A stretch of DNA of 64,000 bases from Primulina eburnea (GCF_022965805.1 NC_133101.1:1302001-1366000); one strand, 5' to 3'. Shown: positions 37,801 to 50,124, counted from the first letter of the stretch. The notes: generated by a model from the letters alone, not told the origin. Made by a program: numbers and translations.

Positions 37801-37889
37801 GATCGTTCGGGTGCATCCCCCGGAGCAAAGAAGCCGACGTGCCGAACTTTAGGGTCGCTGGCGGCGCGAGGAACGCGTCGAGGGTCCAT
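34816..37889 (-). CDS. Translation initiation factor eIF2B subunit delta (7 exons)
   Basis: Regulatory subunit of the eIF2B complex, the guanine-nucleotide exchange factor of eIF2, cytosolic. Exons (minus): 37889-37418, 37329-37222, 36947-36586, 36369-35625, 35542-35446, 35356-35302, 34881-34816. All introns are GT-AG and every junction keeps frame, giving 634 aa. The first about 155 residues are Pro/Ser/Arg-rich and disordered. Then comes a Lys/Arg-rich region (KTLKEKTTKAQRRAIQDAQ), as usual in delta. The Rossmann-like IF-2B domain begins at about FFQLGPVHPSVYKVGLRYLAG. Key stretches: GNARCI, SMGNAIRFLK, GDVLLTYASSSVVEMIL, VVVDSRPKLEGQ, GASSVLSNGTVYSRVGTA, CCEAYKFHERVQLDSI, and the C-terminal DYVSMIITDYGMIPPTSVPVVVREY. 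The last coding exon (22 codons, ending NLWMQ) lies 420 bp beyond the previous one. No damage seen. Confidence 0.93.
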
Positions 37890-38625
37890 CTTCGCCGCTG
37901 GATTGGGCCTCGGGGAATTGGGAGCTGATCAGGACACGGATCCTCTGCTGTGCAGGGGACAAACAGCGCACGTTGTCTAATTTTTTTTTGTTTCCACTTG
38001 CTTGCAAAACAAAACCCAAATCGTATTATTTTAAAATTAAAAATCAAAAAATAATTCAAAGATAAATAATTTAGTAACTTTACTTAAAAAATTAAATTAA
38101 AATATAAAATTTTAATTATATATATTAACTTATAATTGATTTATGTTATAAAAAATAATGTATATAATTTATTTCTATTAAGTTAAATTAATTATTTTAA
38201 AAATACATATCATTATATTAGTAATAATATTTTTACTTATTAACAAATTTTTTATATCACGAAAAAAATTCTACTCCGACATTAACAAATGTTTACTTGT
38301 TAAAAAATTTCCATACTTGTTAACTTAAATTTTTTACACATCGAATAAATTTTAAATATCAATTCAAACAATAAATGCGTGATATTATGAGTCGTTCTAC
38401 TAATATTTTCAATGAGGAGCTGTATTTAAAAAATATACTTTCATGAACCTTGTGAAATTATTTTAATAATAATTGGAAAAAATTTTACTCCGTGGCATAT
38501 AAAATTTTTGGTTATAAAATATGATGAGACCATATCAAGAAATAAGATCAAAGACGTCACAACATTGATTGACCAATATCAATTTTAATTATTTCTATTG
38601 GAAACGTCAAACACTCGTTCCTACG

Positions 38626-38832
38626 ATTGATATCAGAGCTAAGTCACAAGTTCGATTCTTATTTATTGTATTTCTTGCAAGAAATGCAATTATTGAGATA
38701 ATGATTGTTGGGTGATAATTGTCTCTGTTAGGTAGAGTAGTCGAAATGTGGTGTTTGAATTGTTATACGGTTAAAATATTTGAGTTTCACTATTATCATC
38801 AACTATAGCTTTTGATAAAATGACAAACGTTC
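38626..38832 (+). repeat. Repeat with a tRNA-like TATCAGAGC...AGTTCGATTC start (possible SINE)
   Basis: Begins TTGATATCAGAGCTAAGTCACAAGTTCGATTC-like text (written here only in parts: TATCAGAGC, then AGTTCGATTC, which resembles a Pol III B box). It ends with ATCATCAACTATAGCTTTTG. Inverted full copy at 61895-62092, partial copies at 62097-62200 and 23738-23868. An alternative is an LTR/primer-binding-site remnant, since TATCAGAGC also occurs at plant retrotransposon PBS sites. Confidence 0.45.
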
Positions 38833-39493
38833 AATCCTACATTTTTTTAAGATACATTAACACTAGCATTTCATCATACACGATTTTGTGCGAAATAATA
38901 GCTATATGAAATTTAAACTATATATTTTGATTCATACTAACGTGACATTAGAAAGTCGATAATTTTTTATGTCACATTAGTATTTTTAGATGACGTGTTA
39001 GCATTTTCTAATGTGATATTAACATTTTTGGTATCACATTCTGAAAAATAAGACTAAAAGCAAAAAAAAAAAAAAAAAACAAAGTTAATGAACCAAAATC
39101 CAAATTAGAAAAAATCAGTAGGCCGAAAAATTATTTTCATTTTTATAAATGCCAGTCTCTCTAAATGTTGATAAATTATATATTAATATTATTCAGGCTA
39201 AAATACATAAAATAAAATAATTAAAATAGTCCTTTAAATTAGTATATATTGGGTTATGCTAACATGTCTCGGCGAAAAAGAAATAAAAGTGCAAAAACAT
39301 AAATTTATTATATTAAAATTAAATTTTGACTAATTTTTTTAAAAAAAATCTGAAGTAAATCAATTCATACAATGATCTTAGTAAATTAAACAAAATACAA
39401 ATTTGTATAAAATTATGAAGAGAGGAATTTCAATTCATCCGATTACTTGTAGCATATTTGACATGAAAACTCATATGAGAATGCATTACACAT

Positions 39494-39655
39494 AGACAAA
39501 AATTTGTGTGAGACGGTCTCACGGGTCATATTTTGTGAGACGAATATCTTATTTTGGTCATCTATGAAAAATATTACTTTTTAGGCTAAGAGTATTACTT
39601 TTTATTGACCTGTCTCATAAATAAAGATTCGTGAGACCGTCACACAAGAGACCTA
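39494..39655 (+). repeat. GTGAGAC-family dispersed repeat, copy 6
   Basis: Plus orientation with a well-kept start (TTGTGTGAGACGGTCTCACG). The middle has lost about 20 bp after TTTTTATTG. Confidence 0.85.
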
Positions 39656-40420
39656 ATATTAATGTTATAAAACGAATTCTAAGCAAGTCCGATCTATAAA
39701 AAAAATTATTATTTTTCACGTATTTACACGAGACCTCAACCAATTAATTATAACTATTTCATCTTCAACCAAAAAAGTAATTCAAAGATCTTTTGGGTCG
39801 TGTTATATCTCTTCACCTACCAACAATCCCTCGCGATCTTCCAGATTTCACGCACCCCATCCCTCAAACAAAAATTTCTAGAACTATCGAAAAATAATCT
39901 CATTATCTTCATTAAAATTTCGAATCAACACTTTGACACATGTCTCCATGTATGCAACAAAAACAATAAAATATACACATTCATGAATAAACAAATAAAA
40001 TAAATTGTCATTCAAGAATCTAATGCCCGAAATGTAGAAAAATCGTTCGATTTCATCGTACTTTTTTTAGTAACCCCCTCTCCTATTCTGCAATCACGTC
40101 TCTTCAGTTCATATATATGAACCCAAGAAAATTAAAAAAAAAGAAAAGGTTTGAGGCCTTCTGCTTTGGTAAATATACTGTTCCTATTACAGGAAATGAT
40201 TAACTCTACGGGGTGGGAGAATTTCGATATTGTTACAATTTACAGAAACTTTGAGCATGCATTATTTCTTGAAGTTTTTGGGTCTGATTTGTACCTTTTG
40301 CTGTAGATTTTTATTATTTAATTTCATTTGATTTTTAGGAAGAGATATAAATATATATTTTCACGTATTATAATTGTATAAATTTATTAACAGATCGACT
40401 GTTTAATTTTTAATCTTTAG

Positions 40421-40498
40421 GCCCGAAGAGTTACTGGTATCCAGGAACATGAAGAGCATCTAGTGCATCAAAATGAAGGTTTGGTATTCATACTCCAG
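40421..40498 (+). pseudogene. Isolated exon-like segment, unknown
   Basis: 78 nt bounded by a pyrimidine-rich tract plus TTTAG on the left and a GTAATT donor on the right. Open in phase 0 and coding-like (…TGIQEHEEHLVHQNEG…). No further exon was found on either side and the family is unknown. It may be a relic of a lost gene or chance. Confidence 0.25.
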
Positions 40499-41247
40499 GT
40501 AATTTCATTAGCTATCTTTAAAGGGAAACACATTTGAATTAATTAGTCACTGATATAATGAAGTATGCATGCAGTTTTAAAAAAAAAATTTATAGTCTTG
40601 CAAACTTTCGACACTGACGATCTAGAAGTTCTTAAATATCATACCCGTGGAAAAAAAGTTAATTTATACCTCTCTTTTTTCTGTTTTCATCATCTAATTT
40701 GTCAAAGTTGACGTTTGTTTTCGTTATCGACAGCTTATAAGCTGTAAAAGATGATGACAAAATGTAAGATATAACATGATTAGCTAGCATGTTATTTGGA
40801 CTTATTCATCAAGTGTTTTTTTAACTTTATAATCTTTAAAATTGATGATTTCCCCTGCCCTTTACAAGATCTTTTATGATATAACTTGTTCTCAAAGTTT
40901 TGAAAAATATACCAAACGCTTGGAAGTCTTGAAAGCTTTGGGCATGTATTCTTGAAGTGGTTTATTAACTTACCTAACTACCTTCTATAATCTATCACTT
41001 CTTTGGGAGGCAACAGAAAATGTACTAAAATTCGACGCCCTCAACAAATTGCATGTTCCTGTTTGTTTGTATGTTTTAAGGTACAAATCTCATAATTCTT
41101 TTGTCGAAATATTTAAGCAATTCTTGGACATAGTCCCTCGTCGTTCTGAGAACAAGGAACTAAAACAGAGAAGTGAGAAAAACATGTACCTACAGTATAT
41201 ATCTTGTTTCAATATCCGAATATATATACCACTAATGATTTTTTTAG

Positions 41248-41571
41248 GGGAAAATAATTTTTAATCCACTAATTTGTTCAATTTTTGGTGTTGGTATACT
41301 AAGTTTCCAGATTTTGGTTTTAGTACATTAACTTTTAGTTTTAAGTTATTTTGGTCTAATTTTTTAAGTTACTTTGGTCTAATTATTGATGCGACACCGA
41401 AAATACTGACGTGACACAAAAAACGATGGTTTGTCAAACTGTTACATCAACTATTGAACTAAAATAACATAAAATTAAAAATTAATGTAGTACTAAACCA
41501 AACTTTGAAAAGTTAATAGACTAAACACAAATTAAAATGGACAAATAATGGACCAAAAAAATCATTTTCCC
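41248..41571. mobile_element. Long-TIR MITE (GGGAAAATRATTTTT ends), Mutator-like
   Basis: Left end GGGAAAATAATTTTTAATCC and right end complement GGGAAAATGATTTTTTTGG. The inverted similarity continues inward for about 100 bp (ACTAA..TTTCCA.ATTTTGG, TACATTAACTTTT). Flanking 9-mers TTTTTTTAG and GTTTTTGAG agree at 7 of 9. Related in layout to 57750-58158. Confidence 0.55.
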
Positions 41572-41763
41572 GTTTTTGAGCTAGCCGGAGCATGTGAAGA
41601 ATCTGTAGTTTGGAGCAATATACATGGTTTTGAAACATGATAAAGAATCTTCAATGACGTTGGTAGGACTCGTATTCAGAGTGATTTGTGTAGAATGTTA
41701 ACACTGACAATGGATATCGTCAAGAATCACAACGAGCAACCCTAAATAACAGAACAAAATCAA

Positions 41764-41766
<3 letters not shown>

Positions 41767-41817
<51 letters not shown>
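41767..41817. repeat. (TA)n microsatellite
   Basis: About 25 units. Confidence 0.95.
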
Positions 41818-41821
<4 letters not shown>

Positions 41822-42683
41822 TTTTTTAAGATCTTCGAGAAGATATATAATAAAGTTTAATAATCAAATTATTTACTTTGAAACTAATTATTTTGATATC
41901 ATATCTCCGAAGGAGATATTAAAACCAATATTTTTATTTAGTTGAACTTCTTTAAACATGTATATATACATAGAAGTAAAGCAGTGATTTACAATATTGA
42001 TGTTATATATGTTCACCCTTGTATTCCAAAAATTATAGTGGGATTGAATAAATAAAAATGTGTATTATGTGTTAGCGATTTACGATATTAAAAGTTCTTC
42101 CTAGAAGGAATTATAATTATAATTTCGAAATGATTATCGTTAAGACTCTGAATCCAAATGCTTAACGTACGATAATCATTTCGAAAATTTTGATGTTTTC
42201 AAGTCATATCGTCTGCTTTTATTTCTTAAAATAACAACAAAATTGACATGTATTAAATCTCAAAAACGGCATCTCACCTGCACAAAATTGAGAAATGCAG
42301 TGACAAAGACAACTGAAAGAGTTTCATGAGTTCGGGCATTGATTGTCGTGTTTCAGCCATATCCACGTATGGGTGTATGCATTAACATTGAATGATGCAT
42401 GCACCATTTTTGACATTTGAAATAAGACGAGATTAGTGTCTAGCTACCAATAAAAGACAGCAGATTATATATATATGTATCTGGGAATATTAATCCAAAA
42501 AAAAATATTTTACATTTCCATGGTAAAGATTAAAGATTAATCGCTGAAATTTATGCGGTAGATCTTACATTCACTTGTAGCACGGGCAAACTACATAATT
42601 CCGACCATAATCAGCACAGATGCCAAAAGATTCTTATATGTTTGAAGATCTGTATATAAACAAATTGACGTGAGAAATCACTT

Positions 42684-42686
<3 letters not shown>

Positions 42687-42719
<33 letters not shown>
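42687..42719. repeat. (AT)n microsatellite downstream of the TCP gene
   Basis: About 16 units, 42 bp beyond the TCP stop codon. Confidence 0.95.
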
Positions 42720-42722
<3 letters not shown>

Positions 42723-42760
42723 GCATTATCTATACCGAATTGACCATTTAGAAGATAGGT

Positions 42761-43798
42761 TTACCTATTGTTGAACTTGTGTGGATCCAAAATGTCACAA
42801 AAGTTGGATTGTGAGGTTAAGCTGCTAACATCCCAATTCTCATTGACATTAGGAGATGGGAGACTGCAATGGAACCCGAAAAACGAAGAGTGGTGCATCA
42901 GCATCCTTTTAATGCCATTGGATTCTTGAATTAGGTCTTCATGAGTTGCTGCTACTGTAGCAGCAGTTGCTTCATTAGTTATGGGACAATGAATATTAGA
43001 TGCAGATGGTCTACAAACTTCAAACAAATTGTTTCTCTGAATTGGGACTGAAGGATTTAAATTAGGACCCATGTAATTTCTTGATTCATTTAACTTCTTG
43101 ATGCACATTTTCTCCTTGGTTCTTTCCCTAGCCCTTGCTCTTGCCTTAGCCCTTGATTCTTTAGCTAGAGTTGATGCACTCTGTGTTGGATCTTTAGCTC
43201 CTTTACATTTGATAGCATTCATCGATACCGATTTTCTCTTCGAATCTGAACCTAAGAAACTATTCCCATTTTCAAAAGCTTCGCCATTTAACACTATTTC
43301 GCATTCGGAAGGGGAAGAAGTGCTCCTAGCACTGGAACTTTTCTTTGTGTGAACCAGATCTTTAATGGCTACTTTCGATTTCGTTAACAACCACTCAAGT
43401 GTTTTACTTGGCTTGTCAAAACCTAGCATCTCTTGAAGATCAAAGAACTTTCGTGCTATGCCAATGGACAGCCTTACTCTGCGATCCCTCGGCCCCTGAG
43501 ATGTCACGATTTTGCTGTGCCTATCTTTTTTCAATATTTGATTTCTTGAAAATGTGTTGGCCAGGGCAGAAGGATCTTCACTACTCCCACCAACATCCTG
43601 ATTATACAAGGCTGAAACGTCAAGAAATGACGCATTTTCTGCTAAATAATGGTCGGAAAGCATGTCTTGGTGGTGGTGGTGGTGGTGGTGTAGCAAGATT
43701 TCAGCTCCATTAATGAGGTCTACAGCAGAAGTAGACCCACGAGATTGAAGAGACTGTGAAACTTGAGGAGGATGAAGGTATGAACTCTTGCTAAGCAT
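42761..43798 (-). CDS. CYC-like: CYCLOIDEA/TB1-type TCP transcription factor
   Basis: Nuclear DNA-binding protein of the class II ECE (CYC/TB1) group, which controls floral zygomorphy (CYC2 clade) or bud outgrowth (BRC1 clade). Single-exon ORF, 345 aa. The TCP bHLH domain spans about 90-148 ([18 protein letters not shown]...[18 protein letters not shown]). The ECE motif is at 165-167 (PSECEIV) and the arginine-rich R domain at about 213-231 ([17 protein letters not shown]). The N-terminal pattern [18 protein letters not shown] and the DMLSDHYLA stretch favour the CYC2 clade as known from Lamiales. A seven-His run (37-43) comes from CAC/CAT codons and may be length-variable. The start is the first ATG in frame and matches the family N-terminus. 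GGNCCC-like words lie upstream (43821-43826, 43985-43992, 44762-44769). Intact. Confidence 0.94.
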   Translation of the reverse strand: MLSKSSYLHPPQVSQSLQSRGSTSAVDLINGAEILLHHHHHHHQDMLSDHYLAENASFLDVSALYNQDVGGSSEDPSALANTFSRNQILKKDRHSKIVTSQGPRDRRVRLSIGIARKFFDLQEMLGFDKPSKTLEWLLTKSKVAIKDLVHTKKSSSARSTSSPSECEIVLNGEAFENGNSFLGSDSKRKSVSMNAIKCKGAKDPTQSASTLAKESRAKARARARERTKEKMCIKKLNESRNYMGPNLNPSVPIQRNNLFEVCRPSASNIHCPITNEATAATVAATHEDLIQESNGIKRMLMHHSSFFGFHCSLPSPNVNENWDVSSLTSQSNFCDILDPHKFNNR

Positions 43799-43820
43799 TA
43801 TTTTCTTGTGGTGGGAGGTT

Positions 43821-43826
43821 GGGGCC
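43821..43826 (-). promoter_or_regulatory. Candidate TCP-binding word (GGCCCC) upstream of the CYC-like gene
   Basis: The minus strand reads AGGCCCCAAC just 23 nt before the ATG. Related words: GTGGTCCT on the minus strand (43985-43992) and the palindrome GGGGCCCC (44762-44769). Class II TCPs bind GTGGNCCC-like sites, and CYC2 genes are known to autoregulate. That these words function here is inference. Confidence 0.3.
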
Positions 43827-45167
43827 TTGGGGGTGGGTCAAAGATTCAAATGGTTAACCCTATTCAATTTCTGACACGAAGCTGTATCTTAATCAAGAAA
43901 ACTGTAGAACAAAAACCCTATAGTTCTCGAAAAAGAAGCAAATACTGTCGACCTTTTATCTTGGATTGAAAAGGGTTCTTTGAGAGGACCACCCCTCTTA
44001 ACATGATGTTATTTATTGATTGAAGATTTCAAAACGTTTGTCTTCGCTTTAATTATTTGCAATCTGGAAAACGACTTTGCCTGAGAAAGAACCGAGGCTA
44101 GCGAGTAGGTAAAAATGGAGGATGAAGATATGATAAAACGGGGGAGTTTAGGTTTTCAGGGAATAAAAAGTGCTAGCTACCCCTTTTCTTTAAACTTCGA
44201 ATAAGAATACGTACTAAGGTGCACTAAATACGGTATTAGTTGTGATAAAAAAAAAACGACCACTTTAAACTCATCTTCTTCACTCATAGCAGTACAATGT
44301 TATTTGGCGATTCAAATGTAATCTTCGGTCCTGCTGCTACAGTTCCTCCACTTCAGCAACAAATCTCAAAAACCATGATTTGTATTTAGTTAAACCATCC
44401 AAAAGGAAAGAAAAGCAAATTTCCAGATTTTGACATAAAGTTCCTTCAACCATCATAGAACCTAACATTTTAGACATACAAATAGATAGATATAGTATAC
44501 AAACACTATTCATGAACTGGGCCATGGAAAATTTAATCATATTATCGTGATTTGCACTTGGTTTTTGGTGTGTGACTTTAAATCCAAAGCTTAGGTTTTC
44601 AAAGGGCCGTGAGTTTTTTGTAGGTGTGAGTCGTGTGACCTTTGCATGAATGGTGTAAAAAGCTGTGATTAGAGCAGGTTTAAGGCCCTAAATACGTACG
44701 TACCTTTGCCTACAACACTACGCAATGGACAAATCTAACTTCAATTCTTGCTTTTTAAGGGGGGGCCCCAGGAGCATCGTGTCATGTCCACCATCCATCT
44801 CTCCATTTCCGGTATGACAGTGAGCAACTCACCATTTTCTTCTGTTCGGTCCACAGCTTTTTCCCCTTCTCTGTAATTGTCAAAAAAATTGTTCGAAAAT
44901 CCTTTTTTTATTTTGTTTTTCGGATTGAAAAAGGCAAAGTGAATTTTTCTTCAAGAGCCTTTCTTGGGCTTTTTTTCCTGCAGCCATTTTCCTGTGTAAA
45001 TCAAGGCGGAGGAACGACTGGGGTTTTTCACAGAATTTGGAACCCTAATACTTGAATGGTCGTCTTCTTGCTGCATTTTTTACTCTCTTTTTCATTTTAT
45101 CTATAATTTTTCAACTGTATTTTAATGGTTTGTTTCTGGCTTTGTTCTTGAGTTTGTTTACTTATAG

Positions 45168-45245
45168 AAGACATGAACGGAAGCTTCAGCTTAACAGAAA
45201 AGATAGCATTTGCCATCGGAGAAGAAGGCACGCTGGTTGGTAATG
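45168..45245 (+). other. Possible first coding exon, unknown gene
   Basis: Preceded by TTACTTATAG (acceptor-like) and followed by GTAAGC (donor-like). An ATG at 45173 opens a coding-like frame (MNGSFSLTEKIAFAIGEEG...). The upstream stretch 44990-45060 looks like a leader. No continuing exon was found in the next kilobases, so this may be a gene relic or a non-coding transcript. Unknown family. Confidence 0.25.
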
Positions 45246-47762
45246 GTAAGCCTGGCCTATATATATTGAATCTTGAATTTATTGAAATAAAACTTTGAAT
45301 ATGTTTATATTTCTGAAATTTTTTACTCTTGGTAGCTTAGCTATGCTCTTATTATTATTGCTGCTATAATTATTTTTATTGTTTGAAGATTTTATGTCAT
45401 ATATAATTTACTGAGAATATTTCTTGAATTTAATTTGCGTTTTTTGTGTAGTTTAATTTTCCTCGAATTATTTTGCCTTAAAATGTGAACAAAAGTTTTT
45501 AACCTTTTTTTTCCAAAGAAAGCGCTTCTTGATTTACTTGGTGGCTTGCGATTCTTCCATTACAATGGTGATTTTTTTCATTAGGCTATGTTCTAATTAA
45601 TTTAATCATATTTATGCTCTTAGTCTTACCTTTTTAAAATTGTTCCTGCAATTTAATGCGATTAGAGGCACTTGTGAATTAATTGTCTTTTATTTTTTAA
45701 TGTTTTATTTAAAGGCATCGCAATTATTTGAATATTTTTGGATTTGATTAATTTGAAAAATGGATTTAATGATTGAGAGCATAGTACATTGTTACAGTTA
45801 ATTTTTGGTACAATTGAAATGACTCGGTTTATTATCATAATAGAGTTTTTTTTCCAACATTACGATTTTGGAAAAATAAAAAATTCATCCGATTTTTAGC
45901 TTACTTGATTAGTTGTTTAGCTGGCTTCGTTTTCTATTCTACGAGAATTTTTAGGAAAGCTTTTCATTTGCTTCTTCGTTGGGATGCTTTAATTTAAATG
46001 GAGAATAATAATTAAATTACTAACGAAATATGATTCTTAAAAAATTTGATTAATCGTCACAATTTTAACCATTATTATCTGGAAAATATACCATTTTATA
46101 TAATACGTCATATTTTTTTAAAAAAATTACATTAGAAGATGAAATGGTTGCCACGCAACTCTTTTATCCTTTTTGAGTAATGAGATGAGATAGTGGATAT
46201 AGATTACGGTGCAAACAAGCCCTTGACTTCTGATTTGACTCGCGGCCAAAATTTCAAACTCGATTTAATTTAATTATGGACTAAAAAATTATATTTTATA
46301 ATAATAATAAATTATCTTGTAATTAATAGAAGGAATGTGAAAAGATAAATAGTTATGTTTAAGTTTTAACGTTTTCTTCGATGATAATTACATTGGAGTT
46401 CAAGCTTATAAAAAATTATTATGATACAAATAATGAAGTTAATGTGAATTAAACATTTTTTAAAAACATCAATTCCTTTAATATATACCATCATTAAAGT
46501 GAAATTTCCTGGTTGAGTATTTGATACATTTTAAATTTTTTTTAGGACCGATATCTTATATTTTACCAAAGATTACAGATAATATAATAACTATGAAACT
46601 CAAATAATTTGAATCTATATATGAACTCGAGTATTAGGTTTTGATGTATATACAATATAATTCTCCCAAAAAAAAACTACTACTAATGCAAACAATTTTT
46701 GTCGATGCTAAGTGAAAAACCTAAAATTTGCAAAGTTCATATTCGACAAAGCGTGGGACAGATAGCTAACTAAAAGGTAGGTCAAAACTCTTCCCGACAA
46801 ACATGTGCAACTCATTCAATCAATGACACCAAAAAATGTGCATAAAAAATTCAATGTATTATCTTTTGACTCATATGACATTACTGGTTCTTGACTTATG
46901 GAAGGATCGTAACATTCAACATGATGATAACTTTGAAAAATATAGAGAGACTGGGCAATACTTTTTTTGTTGTGTAACTCGTTTCATTTTGAGTTTTGGT
47001 CAACTAAATGTTCATAGATTTGTTTTTGTGTAGTAGCTTTGATTTTGTTAGATTTTTAGTCATATTCCCCTGGAACGGTTACCTGACACCGACAAATGTG
47101 GATTTGGCATCGGAAATTCCTAACGTGGTGCCGGAAAATATTGACATATCTGGCATGCCAAGTCAACAATTATGAAAAATAACTGAAAATAAAAAAAAAA
47201 AATAGTGCAAGGAGAGCAAATTCTGACGAGTTAATGGATTAAAATCTAAACTAAGACAAGTTATTTAACAAAAAAAATTCATAATTATATGTGTATATAT
47301 ATCATGGATTTTCTAAAAAATTAAAATTAAATAAATACACAATTATTCGAGTGATTAGGTATCGGAACAAAATCAAGGAAATTAATTACAAAAGATTATC
47401 TCACTACACCAATTATTGATTTTGTACTCGTGCATGATATCCCGCGAATCTAATGAAGAACAATATTGCAAACCAAGAAACAACTTATATAATAATCATA
47501 TGGTTAGAAATCAAATATTATGTAGAGAAAAAAAAAATCATTATTTATTGTTTGAAAAATAATGTACGTTTTCAATTTACTCACGATCGGAATTCCTTGG
47601 TTTTTTTTTTTTTTTTTATCACAATTCCATAATAATTGGAAATGATCGAAATCGAAATTGAGGTATAAATGAAAGACTTTGAACTCTATCTTTTAAGTAA
47701 AATATTTTCATCTTCTCCGTGATCTCTACACACTTGACGCTTTCTCATTCACATGAGAAATC

Positions 47763-47965
47763 ATGCTTTCCTCACTTTCAAGTGCATTTATCAGATTAGT
47801 GCCGAGAGCTCTTCCTCCCCGAAGGACTATTGATCTTCTTTGTCGTCGCCGGTGAGTCTATCTATTTGAAATTCTAAGAACTCCAGTTTTATTTGGTTAC
47901 AACTTGATCTACAGTGCAATCAGACCAAGTGCGAGATTGGCATCGAAGGCTTTCTCCGCGCTGCG
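47763..47965 (+). other. Possible 5' exons encoding a mitochondrial-presequence-like peptide
   Basis: ATG at 47763 opens 29 codons plus two bases up to a GTGAGT donor (exon 47763-47851). A pyrimidine-rich acceptor ending TACAG leads into 47915-47965, which keeps the frame and ends at GTAAGA. The combined peptide of about 46 residues is rich in Arg, Ser, Ala and Leu with a single acidic residue (for example IRPSARLASKAFSAL), as in a mitochondrial targeting sequence. No following exon could be linked. Either the gene was truncated or later exons lie among repeats. Confidence 0.3.
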
Positions 47966-48520
47966 GTAAGAGTATCGGCAGAAGAAGCGGGTGTATGGGC
48001 TCATGAATAAAGTCAGGTACGAGTGTATAGAAAAAAATATCATTTATTTATAAAAACATCATAATTAATTTTCAAGAATTAAAATTACCACGAGACTGGC
48101 TTCTGGATTTGAATTAAACTGAGTAAAATTTTAAGAAAATTTGGGGTGAAGAAATACGAAAAAGAAATTGATCTTTTTAAGTGTACAATAATGTTTAATC
48201 ACTTTTTCTTGGAGATTGCAAACACTCCGATAATAGTTTGGACCAAGGACGCAAATGAATTGAATTGAGTCGAATATTAAGAAAAATTTAAAGTTGGAGT
48301 TCAAGCTCGAAATTAATATTTTTGAATGATAATCAAATATTATTTGTACGATCAGACACTTCCAACTTTATCAAAAGCTATAGTTAAACGTATTGGTGGA
48401 ACTTAAATTTATAACGCTCAATGTTTTGTTACTCCTACCTTCTAAAAATATCATTCTTAAAAATATTTATTTTCTTCCTATTTTTTTAGTGCAATACTTT
48501 CACGAGGTACATATTTAAGG

Positions 48521-48707
48521 TAAAAATTTGTGTGAGACGGTCTCACGGGTCGTATTTGTGAGACGGATCTCTTATTTGGGTCACCCATGAAAAAGTATTA
48601 CTTTTTATGCTAAGAGTATTACTTTTTATTGTGAATATGGGTAGGGTTTACCCGTCTCACAGATTATGATCCGTGAGACGGTCTCACATGAGACCCACTC
48701 CATATTT
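48521..48707 (+). repeat. GTGAGAC-family dispersed repeat, copy 7 (best preserved)
   Basis: Reads TTGTGTGAGACGGTCTCACG, GTATTTGTGAGACGGATCTC, then TTATTTGGGTCACCCATG, AAGTATTACTTTTTATGC, a second copy of that ATTACTTTTTAT word, GTGAATATGGGTAGG, CCCGTCTCACAGATTATG and finally GATCCGTGAGACGGTCTCAC. Start and end are inverted copies of each other, so the whole folds on itself. Used as reference for the other nine copies. Confidence 0.9.
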
Positions 48708-50124
48708 AAATATCTGAGTGCAATACTTTCTGGACATACGTATTTACTTCCTATTATTCGATTCTAAAAATTTATGGAAGGGTTTCTCGAGAAGCAAAAT
48801 ATATTTATCACCAACCGGTGTTTAAGGTGAGTGGAACTCGATCGATACCAGAACGTGAACCAAGTCATGCCTCCTCAAGCAGAAATCCCTGATCGGTGAT
48901 CGCGACGACACTGAAGAAGACGGGTTCGTTCGTCGTTTTCAGAGATGGAGGAGATTTCAACGGCGATTCAGTTAATTCTTCCTTTTCATTTCTGCTTCGT
49001 CTTTTTATTTCTTTCGCAGAGATTTTTAGGTAGATCGAAGGTTATTGTTGATTTGATTTGGACTATATTAACATTTTTGGGTGAATAGTGTGCTGATTTG
49101 GAGATCGGTGAATTGATTTTGATTGAATTAAGTTACAAATAGCGGACCATAATAACATCAAGGGAGGTTTGAAGGCTGGAACAATCGCCTTTATTTGCGT
49201 TTCTTGAAAGCGTGCAATTGCAATTGAATTGATTTTAGTTGAGTGGAGTTAAAGGTGACACAGCATAATAGGTTGTCTTTTGACATTTTGATTATTTATG
49301 TCGTTAGATTTCAGTTTTAGTATATTATATCTGAAATTTTTGCAATTAAGTTTTTTTTACGCGATCCTAATATATGATATGTCACTTCAACATTAATGAT
49401 AAAAAATATCTAAAATTGCCAAATATTTAAATATATCATATTAAAACTTAAATTTGAAATGATTAAATGGTATATTAATCATACTTTTCAAAAATCGAAC
49501 CCCTAATTAAACCTGAGACCATTGAACTGGATATCACTTTGGTCCGAGTCTTTTAATTAACCGGATTGTGTTGACCCATAAAATACCCAAAAAATCGGTG
49601 CTTAAAACCAGTGACCAAATTACCAAAAAACTTATTGGATTATATCCAATCCTATTAAAAATTTACTGAAATATTAATAGATTTAACAATATTTTAATCA
49701 TCATCGTATTATTAAGGTTGATGGTTCTTTCTTAACTAAATTTAGTGTCACTGTGTAAATTTTAATAGATATATATTTAGAGTTGGCTTTTTGATGTAAT
49801 GAAAATACCATTTAATGTATATTAAGCGTTCATCGAAATTATCACACTCAAATAATAATAATTATCTATTATACCCTTATTAGGGTAATTTGTAGAAAAA
49901 TACATCTGTCCAAGATTAATTTAACATTCAGTACCCAACAGTTTTTTTTTTGAAATTTAGTACCTGACAAAACACCAACTTAGCTTTTACTACATATTTC
50001 ATGCATTTTTACATTTTTACCCTTTCAATTAATAAAAAAAGTATATAAATACTTATTTTGGTTGCACATCTTCTCTTTCCACTCATCAATCCTGATTCAT
50101 TTGGATGACTTGTATATTTAATTT

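Larger units (their letters stand above)
37890..42760. other. 4.9-kb intergenic region, repeats only
   Basis: AT-rich; the eIF2B-delta promoter should lie just right of 37889. Listed separately: 38626-38832, 39494-39655, 40421-40498, 41248-41571, 41767-41817, 42687-42719. No protein gene supported elsewhere. Confidence 0.5.
43827..49882. other. 6-kb region upstream of the CYC-like gene, no intact gene
   Basis: About 44750-45250 is less AT-rich and has transcribed-leader character. 47700-48010 holds exon-like sequence (both listed separately). 45250-47700 and 48720-49880 are AT-rich with no recognised gene or bounded repeat. 48840-48990 is locally GC-richer without a supported ORF. Confidence 0.45.

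Noticed and set aside
43098..43713. Plus-strand ORFs of 84 and 104 codons
   Set aside because: Antisense of the CYC-like TCP coding region; the glycine run mirrors its histidine run.
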